Below are positions 20,826 through 64,000 of a stretch of 64,000 nucleotides of DNA, piece after piece; position 1 is the stretch's first letter, and every line of letters begins with the position of its first letter. The DNA is taken from assembly GCF_033807715.1 (NCBI RefSeq), contig NC_084596.1, positions 41,283,458 to 41,347,457 on the forward strand, written 5' to 3'. Below the pieces are notes generated by a model. It was not told the origin of the DNA, did not search any database, and saw nothing but the letters and a program-made list of their open reading frames with translations. The translations under genes were made by a program, and so were the position numbers. This DNA is from Cololabis saira (Eukaryota; Chordata; Actinopteri; Beloniformes; Belonidae).

Positions 20826-20833
20826 ATGATGAT

Positions 20834-22452
20834 GCTCCTTCATGAAATTAAGACAGAAATTCCTTAGATCCCTATGAAAACAAAACTTTTGACAATATCA
20901 AGGATCACATCTTCAATACACCGGTAAGCATATTATTATTGTATTAATTTATTTAACAGCAATGAGCTACCACTCTGATCATACCCCCTCCCTCAATACT
21001 CCAGGAGGAGCACAGAACGGTCATCAATGCCAAGAAACATATGAAATAAATCATTATTTCTTGCCCGCTTCACGCTCAAAAGGGGGTATCACGACTCATC
21101 ATCGTGGACAGCGAGACCAAACACTTTAGAAAAACATTTCTCAAGTCAAGAACTATAGAAATGATCCCTGAAAGTATAGTCTTAACCCCCTCAGCACCCG
21201 GAAACAGAAGGTCATGCACGGACACATCCTTCTCAGTAAGGGTGCAATTCTGTTGACAAGTAGTCCCAAAACGGCAAGTTAATATACAATAAAGAATTAA
21301 AAACAAACTTTAACAATGTTATTTCGGTCTGAACGGTACAGAAACAAATACAGTAAATTAGATTGTGTTACTCTATTTGAGATTACCCACAATCCTTTGC
21401 GACTACGGTTGTGTGGATTTTAAAGTTTAAAATATATTAGGAGTGTAACCATAGACATATATACGTATATATGTCTATGGGTGTAACCATGTATCGTGCC
21501 ACGGAATTTCGCGATACAAAAACGTCACGGTGACAAACTGTAGCGCGATATTGGGTTATTAATATTAATATATTGTGTTTACTAGTAACGCGCATCCTAT
21601 TGGTGCAGCGGGATCACGTGACGACCGCGCCGGCCTCAGGCTGGAGCATGTGTTTGGGACTTTTTCATAGTTTACTTATTTACTTTCATTTATTTATTTA
21701 ATTTTAGTTGTTAAATTTCTGGAAAAGAAAAAAGTCAAATCATACATGAGAAAAACTATTCAGTTTGTGGCAAAATATTTGTACTTGGGCAAACGCACAG
21801 CATTGTTTTGTATTTTGTCTTTTAAATAAAATACTTTTTTTTCCAGTCATATGTTCCTCATTCAAGGTTGTCAAAAAAATACTGCTATAATAGCGTATAA
21901 AAATAATAATTGAAAAAAACAACCCAGTAATTCAGGAATTCAACCATATCGTTGCTGCTTTGCTCATAGAAGATGAGAAACAGCTCTGCTCTCTGTTAAA
22001 GCCCCCAGGGTGACCACGCCTCTTTAGGGTAAAAATAAATACTGTTGAACTGATGGCAGCAGGTTGGAAACACAAGCAGCATCTTACCTCATCAAAAGAT
22101 TCCCCATTTATGTTTTTACCGACTTCCTCAAAGAGTAAAGGTTAGTAAAAGTACACATTTATGTCTTCAAGCAATATGCAGAAAACATAAAAATGTGAAA
22201 CCATTGGAGCTGCAGGCCGTGATGTGTACATTTGTGGTAATAATCTCTTCAGTTCTGATGTTTAAAGTCACGATCATCAAATGGGATGCTTTTTTAAAAG
22301 GACAGCGGCTAAAATCCCCCACCTGAAGATTCCTCCCAGATGTTGGGATGTGACGCCTCTGGCCACTCGGTGGCGTCGTTGGTTCACTTTGATGGAGGGA
22401 AGCTGAAGAGCAGCTCCTGCTCACAGGTACTGAAAGACTTTATACATAACGC
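20834..22452. other. No gene seen
   Basis: AT-rich sequence. A short palindrome (catagacatatatacgtatatatgtctatg) lies around 21451-21480. Nothing else was recognised. Confidence 0.4.
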
Positions 22453-23170
22453 TGATTAGGGCTGGGGATCCATTCAAATGTCAAGAATCGATTAGATTCC
22501 GATTCTTAAGATTCAGAATCGATTATCAAGATTTGATTCAATCCGATTCTATTCCGATATTGATTTGGGTTAGTGTTATTAAAACAGTTTTTTGAGCTGT
22601 TGAATGAATTATATGACTGTAGTTGTGCAACATATTAATACTAGTATTATATTGAGATTCAACAGCAAGTATTGCAGCTAATGATGCTGTAAGGACCAAT
22701 CAGCTCCCAGAATGCTGATAGAACTGCAAACAGAAACATCGTGGGTCAGAATTACCAAACAGATCCAGGGCAACAGAGGACGTATTAAATCGGTTTTATT
22801 TTTTCCCACATTCCGTTTTAATTTTTTCCATTTTCGGTCTATTTCGGTTTTACATTTTTGAGAATTTGGTTTATAGCATTTTATGCAAATGTAACTCCAA
22901 GACAGTGTATAAAGTAATGAGATATAGACAATTTATGCATTTATAACTGAAAACGTTTTCATAACTTTAAACACATTTAAAGACAAAAACATGGCACCAG
23001 TTATTCTCGTGTCCAACAAAACATTCCTTTTTTGGGCATAAACAAAAAAATACCAAAAGTTGTAATGTAATGATGAAAAAAAATCAATCTTTAGACAATC
23101 AAATCGATTTTTAGGAATGAATATGAGAATCGATCTAGAATCAGAAAATAGATCTTTTCAACACAGGCGT
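22453..23170 (+). mobile_element. Interspersed repeat of unknown class (agggctggggatcc end)
   Basis: About 700 bp shared, inverted, with 60710-61285. Both run from agggctggggatcc through a stretch rich in aatcgatt to an acacaggcgta end. I see no clear inverted ends or coding sequence. Confidence 0.7.
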
Positions 23171-23429
23171 AGTGCTGATGGTTGTGGCTCGTCAGAGCGT
23201 AGGATTGTTTACCCGACAGGCCGCCTCACCTGCCTCCCCTGAAACTGACATTGAGGCTTGTGCTACCCGTCGCTGAGGAAACGCAGCGTCATGTGTGCCT
23301 GAACTGGATAACAGAGGGAATGCACATGACATCACAGATGCGACTTCACAGCGGGTTACGAGTGTCAGAAAGACTGAGTGTCAGAAAGACTGAGTGTCAG
23401 CGTAAACTTTCAGTTTGAGCAACTGGAAA

Positions 23430-23615
23430 ACATCTAAAATGTGAAAGAGCTGTTGTGCGATCGACTGTACTCATAGATTTAGCAAGAAATCAGAGTTATC
23501 GTTTTACAGACTGCCGAAAAAAAGCTTAAGAGAGACAAATGGTTCGCTGCAATTCACAGAAACAACTGGATTCCAGACACAGAAACGTGGATTTGTGGTT
23601 CCCATTTTGTATCAG
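23430..23615 (+). pseudogene. THAP-domain exon remnant
   Basis: The frame near 23505-23615 reads LKRDKWFAAIHRNNWIPD, then ETWICGSHFVSG. This matches the second half of a THAP zinc finger: the conserved Trp, the NW-P motif and the C-x2-H pair ahead of F-SG. A GTAATG donor follows at once at 23616. The first cysteine pair lies further upstream but a stop codon interrupts the frame (near 23475). THAP domains bind DNA in several DNA transposases and host factors. In this element it is the outward-starting first exon of the left gene. The counterpart is on the minus strand in copy B. No downstream exons remain. Confidence 0.7.
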
Positions 23616-23651
23616 GTAATGTTGGATTTTTGGGTAGCTAACGTTAAACGA

Positions 23652-24052
23652 TCAAATCATAAAGTTCGGTGTCCTCATCACTTTAATTTCTACAACAAAT
23701 CCTGCCTTGAAGTAGGACCAAGCATCAAGACTTTTGTATGCCTTCAAGCTTTGCTTCGTGTATTTCCCCAGTGTAGAAATTAAGTACATATAAATATCAG
23801 GAAACTGGATTGGTGGCCAAATATTAATGTCCATGGACCACTGGTTCTTGGTAACTGTACCAAATATTAATGTCCATGGACCACTGGTTCTTGGTAACTG
23901 TACCAAATATTAATGTCCATGAACCACTGGTTCTTCAGATAACTGTACGGGTCACTGTCAAGTCCAACTGCCTTTAAAATATTTACTTTAATTTCCGGCT
24001 GTTATCCCGTCTTCTCCACCAGTTGCAGCCGTTTTTGCCACTCAGTGGGAAT
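23652..24052 (-). pseudogene. Second element gene, N-terminal exon remnant
   Basis: Reads SVGLDSD-type sequence, then an Asn-Gln-Trp-Ser segment, then [17 protein letters not shown] and [21 protein letters not shown] 43-bp unit is tandemly triplicated in the middle (about 23815-23944) and breaks the frame. The pattern resembles the N-termini of fish proteins that also carry SWIM-type zinc fingers and a YqaJ-like nuclease domain. That comparison is from memory and unverified. The piece ends near a possible donor by 23690. It faces the THAP exon. Confidence 0.55.
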
Positions 24053-24239
24053 GTGACGTCCATGCATTCCCTCTATCTAACTCTCACCTGGCTCTGTGAC
24101 GTCCCAGTCCAGCGCCGAGCCGGACCTTCCTAAACGACGGTCTCAAACCCGCTTTGCCCCAGATAAGGTGGCAGGTTGTTGGAGCATTCGTTGGTAGCGA
24201 CTTCAGACACCGAAATAAAAGCTCTCGCTCACACAAAGT

Positions 24240-24612
24240 TGGATTTGTTTTCCACAATTTAACTCCTCTGTAAAAGGTATCAGTTTATGGAACAATCTGG
24301 GTACAGAAGCCAAAGAATGCAAATCAAATATTACATTTAAAAGAATAATAAAAGCCAGTTTGATGAAAAAATATCATGATAATTGTGTAAAAGTTAGGTG
24401 GGTTTTCTTTTTTTTCTTTTTTTAGCACCATTGTCATATTTTTTTTCTTTGAATCAATAAAGAAACGACTATCTGTGTTTGATGACAGCTATTTTGTTAT
24501 TTTATAACTTTGTTGTAGTTTTGGTTTGTTTTTTTAATTGCGGAATTTGTTTTTTTATTATTACATTAATTGAAATTTGATTTCTTAAGAAAAAGGGACA
24601 GATGAAATAAGC
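24240..24612 (+). mobile_element. LINE 3' fragment
   Basis: The start reads as a C-terminal LINE RT stretch (KGISLWNNLGTEAKECK) followed by an A/T-rich 3' region with AATAAA. It is strongly truncated and directly abuts the Harbinger-like element. Confidence 0.55.
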
Positions 24613-24615
24613 TTA

Positions 24616-26038
24616 GGCTGCGTCCCAATTGAACCCCTCGCCCTCGTTTTCTTCACTAACCCTAACTTTTGCGCTTTCCCGTGAAGGTAGTGGTGTCCCA
24701 ATTCCTCTTTTCACCTAGGGGGAGGGGGCATAACGAGGGCTAGGGGCTGAGAATAGCCCCTACGGATCAAAGGATTTCAGATGCTGACTTGGCGAGCGAG
24801 GGGGTATGAAAATTTCCCAGAATGCTTTTCGTCGTCATTTGCGGACTGAATCAAAAAAAAAAACATGGCGGACATTTCTTATTTTTTTGTGAATAAAATC
24901 AATATTTTGAGTTAGTTTCTGCATAAAAATGAGTTTTGATTACATTTCTAGTGACAAACCAATATTTTACTTTCATAATATTCACTCAGTGAATGTACAT
25001 AATCCCTTTTTTGTCAGTTGTTCGCGAAGAATCGCGCTGGAGTAAAGGCTGTAAGGTTACGCCGTAGGCTACGTAACCTACGCCGCAGGCTACGTAAGCT
25101 ATGCCGTAGGCTCTGCATCGATTTGACTCGCCGACCGAAGGCAAACAGGCAGACTCGTCTCAGAGAAATAGAGAGAAATAATCCTGTGACTCGTCAGATT
25201 TGTTTTGGATGTTTCTGATATAATAGTTTTCAGAAACCACAAAGTAATCCAGCTGTTATCTGGGTAATTTACACACTTTCAGATAAAGTTGCGGAAGATC
25301 ACGCCAGAATATAGGGATTTATGGTTCCGCGTTACACCAACGCAGAGCCTACGGTGTAGGTTACGTAACCTACGCCGTAGGCTCTGCGTCGATGTACGCG
25401 GCGACGCGCGCCGTACGCCGTACCCTACGCCGTACCCTACGCCGTAGGCTCTGCGTCGATTTAACGCGGACCCAAGCTCCGGAGCCGGCAGACAGAAATC
25501 TCGAAATTTCGGAGCAAATTTCTTAACAGGCGTAGCTACAACTGTTAGATTTCATCTATTAAACCAACATTTATCTTCCTAAATGATTTATTTCAGCCAG
25601 CGTAATTCTCCACAGAGCTCCAGGTTTCTCTCCCGGGACGACGGAGCAGCTTGACCCGGCGGACACGTCTGTTTTCGGGCTGTGAGCTGAGGCTGCTCCC
25701 CGGGGGCGGCGGCTCTTCTCATCTCAGAAAACATCGGGTCAAATTTCTTAACAGGCGTTATTTGGATAAACTGAGCCCCGGTTGCGGATCTTAAGGTTAC
25801 CTTTATGCCTGAAAAAATATTAAAACTTAATAAAGTGGCATATTAACACCAGAAATTAAAACAGCTTTTGGCTCTCAGCTTCCTGATCAGGGTAGGGATG
25901 AAAACGAGGGGGAGTAGGAGAATGGGACAGGCACCTGGGCCAAGTGCACTAGATTTCAAGTGCCCTAAAATCTCCCCCTTCTTTTTTAGGGGTTAGGGAA
26001 GAAAAGAAGGGTGATTGAAGTTGAATTGGGATTGGGCC
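24616..26038. mobile_element. Harbinger-like element with TTA duplication
   Basis: Ends GGCTGCGTCCCAATT and AATTGGGATTGGGCC form inverted repeats and are flanked by TTA on both sides (24613-24615, 26039-26041), typical of PIF/Harbinger. No transposase frame is left. Its middle holds the acgccgtaggct minisatellite. Confidence 0.78.
25040..25460. repeat. Palindromic minisatellite cgtaacctacgccgtaggct
   Basis: Repeated, partly inverted copies of cctacgccgtaggct and ctctgcgtcgat in two blocks (25055-25130 and 25320-25460). A shorter version appears in the MITE at 7860-7930, so the motif is shared between Harbinger-type elements. Confidence 0.75.
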
Positions 26039-26379
26039 TTAGTCATTTTTCTGTTCCCTTTCATTCAAGGAAAGAGATTTGTTGTAATTATATTGAACTG
26101 TTTTGTTTTTCCTTTAATGAATGAAATGAAGAATAAAATAAAAAATAAAAAATGTGCAGAACAAAATTGAAGGGCACAGATGCTGGGGTTTTTTCTCAGA
26201 GTTTATATATCAATATATAGAGATATTCAAAAGTAATCCATTACAGAAAATCAAAAAAGGTGGACTCAGTTTGGTCTCAACACAGCTCCTCATCACATGT
26301 ACAGTAGCTGACTGATCTCGGCTCTTATCATGAAAGAAAAAAAAAACAAGAATAAAATGAAGGTGTAAACCAAAAGGCA

Positions 26380-28104
26380 CAAAAAAACAAAAACAAATAC
26401 TTTTATTAACATCAAAGTTAGGAAATGTTGGAAAGATGTCGGCCTTTCTCAGGAGGGAGCTCCGTGTTGTATGTGCCTCAATAATGAAAGAAGGGATGCA
26501 GAAAAAGAGGATGCACAGCAAGAAACAACACAAACCAAACAAACCACTTTGGTGGAAAATTACAATCGAGGAAAAGTGTTCTTTCTTTATACAAATAAAT
26601 TAATATACGTGTCAAGACTTTATCTAAAATCTTATGTACAGGTTCTCTTTTACATCGCTATATCATACATTATCAAAAAACATTATGAAAAAACATATTT
26701 ACAACCCAATGAATCAAAAAGCACCCTCAAAGCTTTACCGGTGTCACACACGTTCACGCGCACACTCAACACTCACGCACGTGCATGCCTGTGCTTCCAC
26801 GCAGCGCCGCACGGCCCGCACCGCGTCGTCCTCCACGCATGCACAATACAGAAGGCATTCGGAGAGAGGGTTGTGCAACAGAGAGCATACAAAACAGTTC
26901 AGATATGGCTGTGGGATGAACGTTGGCACACATGCACACAGAAGATAGAGGTGTGGGGGAATGGGAGGACGTTGTCAGGGGTGGGGGGCTGCTCCGGCTG
27001 CTCCGGCCTCCAACCCGCCCCCCGGCAGGGCAGGATACGTCAGCGCGGCTCGCCGTTTCTCCCAGACCCAGAGAGCAGCCGTCTCAGGAGGGTTTGCAGC
27101 CGGCCCAGGAGTCAGCTGCACCAAACACGAGCGATGAGCGGACGCCTCAGCAGTTACGCATGCTGTTTGTGTTTTGGGAGGGCCAATGCATTGTGTCTGT
27201 CCTCTGGAGAACAGTTTATTTGTGTTTATGTGTGCATATGTGTGCATATGTCACAGTTGAAAGCAGGTCATCAGATGAACATGTTACTCACGTTACACCA
27301 CAGCTGGCTGAGAGCTGCAGCTTATTGCTCTTCTCAAACCATTTAACATCTAAAACAAGCCACAATAAAAAGAAAGCTTCTGTGTAAAATCCATCGTCTT
27401 CAACCACATTTTCTCTCTGGTCAAAAGGGGAACAAATCAAGACAAAAAAGTATGGCTCTTTTCAGTCGAGCAAAATAAAAACACAGCCTGTTCAGTGTTG
27501 AAATGTTGAGACGACTTGTCCCTGCAACCCTGAAACAAACCCATCCACCACAGATGTTCACGACACAGGACAAACTCAAGGAATGACACTTTTTTGATTG
27601 ATTCTCACACCAACCTGTACAGATTGTCCCATCAGCGCGCGGGCTGTCCCAGTTTCAGAGTTCAGTCCTCCACGGCTCACCAGGAATAACTCAAAGCCCA
27701 AATTAATACATCAAGGACAAAACCGGGATCCCTCGCCGGCCCCATCACAAGACACGACACACAGCACAGACCTCACGTGAATCTCAGTGGAACAGTCCAA
27801 TGGAGATGTGATCCCAGTCCATATTCCAGCTTCTGCCCCAATCAGGAGCAGGTTGGCACACTTTAATCATGTTGGGTCTCAGGGTTTACCGGAGAACAGG
27901 TACGAATTTGGTTTCTAAATGATGGTTTTTTTTTTGTCCCAGTTTATGAATAACGGTGGTTCCGAGGTGAAAGATGGCAGACGATGGCTGTGATTGGCTG
28001 CATGACTGACCGATGGTTGTCCTTCACCTAGTCCCCAGGGACGTCCCTGCGTGTGTGCGTGCGCCTGAGCGGCCGTCTTCCCCGGACGCGGGCCCGGCCG
28101 CGGG
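26380..28104 (-). other. lrp8: Probable lrp8 3' untranslated region
   Basis: Sequence downstream of the lrp8 stop codon. A minus-strand AATAAA (plus-strand tttatt, 26402-26407) gives a plausible end about 1.7 kb after the stop. The long plus-strand frame at 26471-27346 has no recognisable domain and I treat it as chance in this CG- and CA-rich stretch. The extent is inferred. Confidence 0.45.
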
Positions 28105-60573
<32,469 letters not shown>

Positions 60574-60709
60574 CTGCAAACATGAACGGGGTAGTGGGGT
60601 TATCTGGAGGACCGGGCTTCTGTCTCCAGACCTGAGCATCTCAGGAACAAACTCCTCGCCATGTCCTCACTTTTATGGCATTATTATCATGTTTGCATTC
60701 ATTACGCCT

Positions 60710-61285
60710 GTGTTGAAAAAATCGATTTTCCAAGTGTTTTTTTGGACACAAGAATAACTGGTGCCATGTTTTTGCCTTTAAATATATTTAAAGGTATGAA
60801 AACATTAAAGTTTTCAGTTATAATTGCTTAAATCTATATTTCTATATTTCATTATTTTATATACTGTCTTGGGGTTACATTTGCATAAAATGCTAAAAAC
60901 CAAATTAATTAAATTAAAAACCGAAAAAGACAGAAAATGGAAAAAATAAAACCGATTTCATCCGTCTCTGTTTCCTCCCTGGATCTGTTTGGTAATTCTG
61001 ACCCACGATGTTTCTGAAAGCAGTTCTATCAGCATTCTGGGAGCTGATTGGTCCTTACAGCATCATTAGCTGCAATACTTGCTGTTGGATCTCAATATAA
61101 TACTAGTATTAATATGTTCCATAACTACAGTCATATAATTCATGCAACAGCTCAAAAAACTGTTTTAATAACACTAACCCAAATCAATATCGGATCGAAT
61201 CGAATCAAATTCTGATAATCGATTCTGAATCTTAGGAATCGGAATCAAATCGATACTTGACATTTGAATGGATCCCCAGCCCTGG
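60710..61285 (-). mobile_element. Interspersed repeat of unknown class, second copy
   Basis: Inverted copy of 22453-23170. It begins at tacgcctgtgt and ends ggatccccagccct. Confidence 0.7.
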
Positions 61286-61299
61286 CATTCATCACAGCT

Positions 61300-61692
61300 G
61301 CGAGGAGCGTTAAGGTTTTCTTAGACCAGGTTTTGACCTTTAATCCACCGATCTCCCGTCCGTCACCTACATAACATTGTTTAATTACGACCAGATGCTG
61401 AAGCGATGCAGAGAAACCTCATTACTTACTGCAACGTTTTCTTGGAAAGCCCTCGAGCCGACACAAAATGCTGCAGCATGAATTCTGGGGAGATTTATGC
61501 TTTTCCACTTTGAGCTTCTCTTCATTGGCTCCCTGTCAAATCCAAACTAGTATTTAAAATTCTTTTTTCACACATTTAAAGCGCTTAGGAGCCAAGCTCC
61601 ATCTTATCTCGGGGCCTCACAGGTCCACATTATCTCAGAGTACTTTGCTCTGAGTCTGAGGATGTAATCAGGGTTCCTGGAGTGTCCAGAGG
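61300..61692 (+). mobile_element. LINE RT fragment
   Basis: Broken frames read FPLASLHWLPVKSKLVFKI-like sequence, with stop codons, and then LSRGLTGPHYL, a middle-to-late RT region of a fish LINE. It stops where the hAT MITE begins. Confidence 0.55.
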
Positions 61693-62473
61693 AAGGAAAA
61701 CTGCCATCCCCCCTTTCCATCCCTTATGTAATTTCATCAATGAATGTGGTTTTACTGCTATTTCAACATTTAGAGTCATCACCAGAAAAATAACACCAGA
61801 AAAATAACTTATTTGACTATTTTCACCTGTTTCAAGTAAATTTTCACTTGAAATAAGTAGGAAAATCTGCCAGTGGGACAAGATTTATCTTCTTATTAAA
61901 AGCAATAAAATCTTGTTCCACTGGCAGATTTTTCTACTTATTTCAAGTGAAAATCTACTTGAAACAGGTGAAAATTGTTGTTTTTTCCAGTAATGAGTCT
62001 TGTTTTAAGTGTAATGAGATTTCTTTTACTAAAATGAGACATTTTAACTAGAAATAAGCCAAATATTCTTATTTTGAGTTTTTGCAGTGATCCATCTTAC
62101 TTATCCTGTGAAGGACAGAGTCATATTGATAAGTTCAGAAAACTGTTTTTATTGTTGTGTTTTGATGTATTTGATGTAAGCCCAGTGGATATTTAAAGCT
62201 TACAGAAGGCTGCATTTAACTGCTGCTATGTCATTCCTGCAGTATTTCTGCAGGTGTTTTGGTCACTGCTATTGGCCCGGCGAAAGACTTCTTTCAAACC
62301 TTCTTAAGGAGCCTGTGAAAGAAGTCTTTCGCTGTTAAGAGCTACTTAACTGATCTGGGAAACCAGGCCATTATTTGTTATATATTATATTATTTGTAAT
62401 CAGCACAAATTATCTGTCCCCATATGATAAAATCCACCATCCCCCCTGATTGTTTTTTACAACTCGAGTACTG
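61693..62473. mobile_element. hAT MITE (CAGTACT ends), third copy, left tip missing
   Basis: Collinear with the complete copy at 38939-39699 in inverted orientation, ending CTCGAGTACTG. The left end is truncated at about 61693. It preserves the unoccupied DIRS target (atgtggttttactg, near 61745) and carries a 96-bp insertion at 62274-62369. Confidence 0.85.
62274..62369. mobile_element. 96-bp miniature element with ATT duplication
   Basis: Absent from the other copies of the host MITE. Ends GGCCCGG and CCAGGCC; ATT is duplicated (62271-62273, 62370-62372). The inside forms a hairpin from cgaaagacttctttc and its complement. Confidence 0.8.
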
Positions 62474-63076
62474 ACGACAGCTGATATGTATATTCTAAGT
62501 AGATCTGCACCAGCAGGGCTGTAAAGTGGGTGAACAGCAGAGGACGGGGCTGCAGGAGGAGTGATGGCCCTGGGCCAGGTTCATCCTCAGGTTAGCGTCC
62601 TCCTCAGCTTATCCCTTATCAGAAGAGACAAGGACTCACTCAGAGGTGCCCCTGCTCACTAATGACCGCCCCCCCCGGCCCCCCCGGCCCCCCCGGCCCC
62701 CCCGGCCCCCCGCAGAGGTGTGACGGGAGGCCAGGGCCAGGGCAGCTGGGCTCCCCAACAGGAGCTCCGACCTAGGCCTCCCCAGAGACCTTTTCTCCTC
62801 TTAACATCCATTTTAAGAAGAGAACCCAGTGCTCTAATTAGAGCACCGTCGGGGATAAGTGCAGCCAGGATAACGTACATGCTGAGAAAGAAAAAACACT
62901 TGCAGATCCTCCACATTCATGGACACCACATCAGCAGAAAACGCAGAACAGGCGCTGTGCGTAGGGCCTCATCTTCCACGTTTTGCGCGAGAGGACACAT
63001 TTGCACGGTAGCGCATAAGTGTAATGGATGCACATATGTGTTACCGTGAGGCGGAGTAGAGAAAAGAGACCTGTAA
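62474..63076. other. lrp8 intron with a CCCCCCGG minisatellite
   Basis: About five ggccccccc units lie at 62665-62712. No exon recognised. Confidence 0.6.
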
Positions 63077-63663
63077 GGCCACGTTTACACATAGCCGGGT
63101 ATTTACAGAAACTGATATTTCCCCCTCTACGTTTTGAAAAATACCATCATTTACACAAACCTGCATAAATAACTGTTAAGGTGCTATCAGCAGCCAAACC
63201 TACAGGGGGCAGTGTAACGAGAAGATAAAGTCATGCTAGCCAATTGGAATCCTGGAAAAATGACACGAGTAACTTCCAGTTACTTCCAAGATGAACGAGA
63301 GTCTTTCGTTTGGAGTGACAGGGAAGTGGAGTTACTTTTAAGTGTGACTTTAGAATATAAAACAGGTAAAATACAAAAAAATAACAAATTGTAAACACAG
63401 GTCACACACATGATGCTGGTGACGTTTCTGTCGCATAACGTGACGTTCTGAAGCCTAAATGTCTGTTTCTCTCTGTTTACAAGCAAACGTAAAAAAAAAT
63501 TTTCTGACTGAAAATTTTCAAAAACTGAGTTTTTGAAAATCTCCACTTTGGCCGGAGTTTTCAGAAATGATTGTTTTTGGTGACTTTGAGCTTCGTTTTC
63601 GTGTAGACGAACGGCCAAAACGCATGAAAACACAACCGTTTTTTGCTACGTGTAAACGGGGCC
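63077..63663. mobile_element. Harbinger-like MITE, relative of 7525-8145
   Basis: Ends GGCCACGTTTACACATAGCC and GTGTAAACGGGGCC, flanked by TAA (63074-63076, 63664-63666). It shares the subterminal tagccgggtattt with the gag insertion. Confidence 0.82.
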
Positions 63664-63666
63664 TAA

Positions 63667-64000
63667 TCTGGCCGCGCAATGATTGGCAGCACCCGACATC
63701 CGACCAATCAGAGGGCAGCGTGCAGGCAGGATCTTGCAGCGCTGCAGAAAGTGAGATTTCAACACGTCGTCCAAAAGACATCACGAAAGAATCAGGAGCG
63801 AAGAAGAGGGAAAAAAATACAAAACGCTTGGAAACTCGTGCTTCACTTAAAGGTGGGTGTGTTGTTGAAATTAAACACCTGAGCTGCCACTCAGATAGGA
63901 ATCTCTGTCTAGACTGGAGAACTTTGTTTTCCCAGCAGCCCTGATGAACATTTATTTGCCTTGCTAACGCCCTCTGCATTCACGTTTGTTGAAAAAGAGT
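63667..64000. other. lrp8 intron, nothing recognised
   Basis: Only chance frames. Confidence 0.4.

Larger units (their letters stand above)
23311..24077. mobile_element. THAP-associated inverted-repeat element, copy A
   Basis: Ends are AGAGGGAATGCA and TGCATTCCCTCT, followed inward by a gacatcaca/gacgtcacg-like stretch. Inside are two exon-like pieces facing each other: a THAP segment on the plus strand and a second conserved segment on the minus strand. The same internal junction occurs in copy B (58869-60307), so it is a family and not a one-off deletion. A third, partial copy is at 47806-48147. No clear target duplication was found. Confidence 0.75.

Noticed and set aside
26471..27387. 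291-aa and 154-aa plus-strand frames
   Set aside because: No domain or codon pattern; they lie antisense in the probable lrp8 3' UTR in CA/CG-rich sequence.
63518..63979. 153-aa minus-strand frame at the right end
   Set aside because: It crosses the end of a Harbinger-like MITE and has no recognisable domain.

Overview
The window is vertebrate, almost certainly teleost, nuclear DNA. It has split coding exons with GT-AG introns, an immunoglobulin light-chain V/J/C cluster with recombination signals, many fish-type transposable elements (DIRS, BEL/Pao, hAT and Harbinger MITEs, LINE tails, tRNA-derived SINEs) and long microsatellites. There are no bacterial-style operons.

Layout. At 0.5-3.8 kb, on the minus strand, lie an immunoglobulin light-chain J segment, an intact V segment and, further upstream, a constant exon. 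The J carries a 23-bp-spacer RSS and the V a 12-bp-spacer RSS. From 3.9 to 8.9 kb a broken BEL/Pao retrotransposon lies directly upstream of that constant exon. From 9.7 to 15.9 kb there is a nearly intact DIRS-type tyrosine-recombinase retrotransposon with a gag-like ORF, an RT/RNase H/methyltransferase-like ORF and a recombinase ORF broken by one visible stop. It sits inside an older hAT MITE. From 16 to 26 kb I see no host gene, only LINE tails and DNA-transposon derivatives.

From 28.1 kb to at least 60.6 kb the minus strand carries the 3' half of lrp8 (ApoER2, the reelin/apoE receptor). Eight exons join in frame: four beta-propeller exons, one EGF exon, a Ser/Thr/Pro-rich O-glycosylation exon, and two exons for the membrane span and NPxY tail. 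The first five have lengths 228, 119, 140, 142 and 153 bp, the classic LDL-receptor-family pattern. The ligand-binding exons lie beyond the right edge, so 60.6-64 kb is also intron.

The lrp8 introns are filled with nested repeats, many with readable target-site duplications. The most interesting repeat is a small inverted-repeat element present at 23.3, 47.8 and 58.9 kb. Its two complete copies keep two exon-like pieces facing each other, one a THAP DNA-binding domain and the other a second conserved protein N-terminus. This looks like the deleted remains of a two-gene DNA transposon. Other notable signals are an lrp8 splice donor formed by the edge of a 127-bp CA/TG microsatellite, two MITE families with different ends but the same tandem-repeat interior, and an exact empty site for the DIRS insertion.
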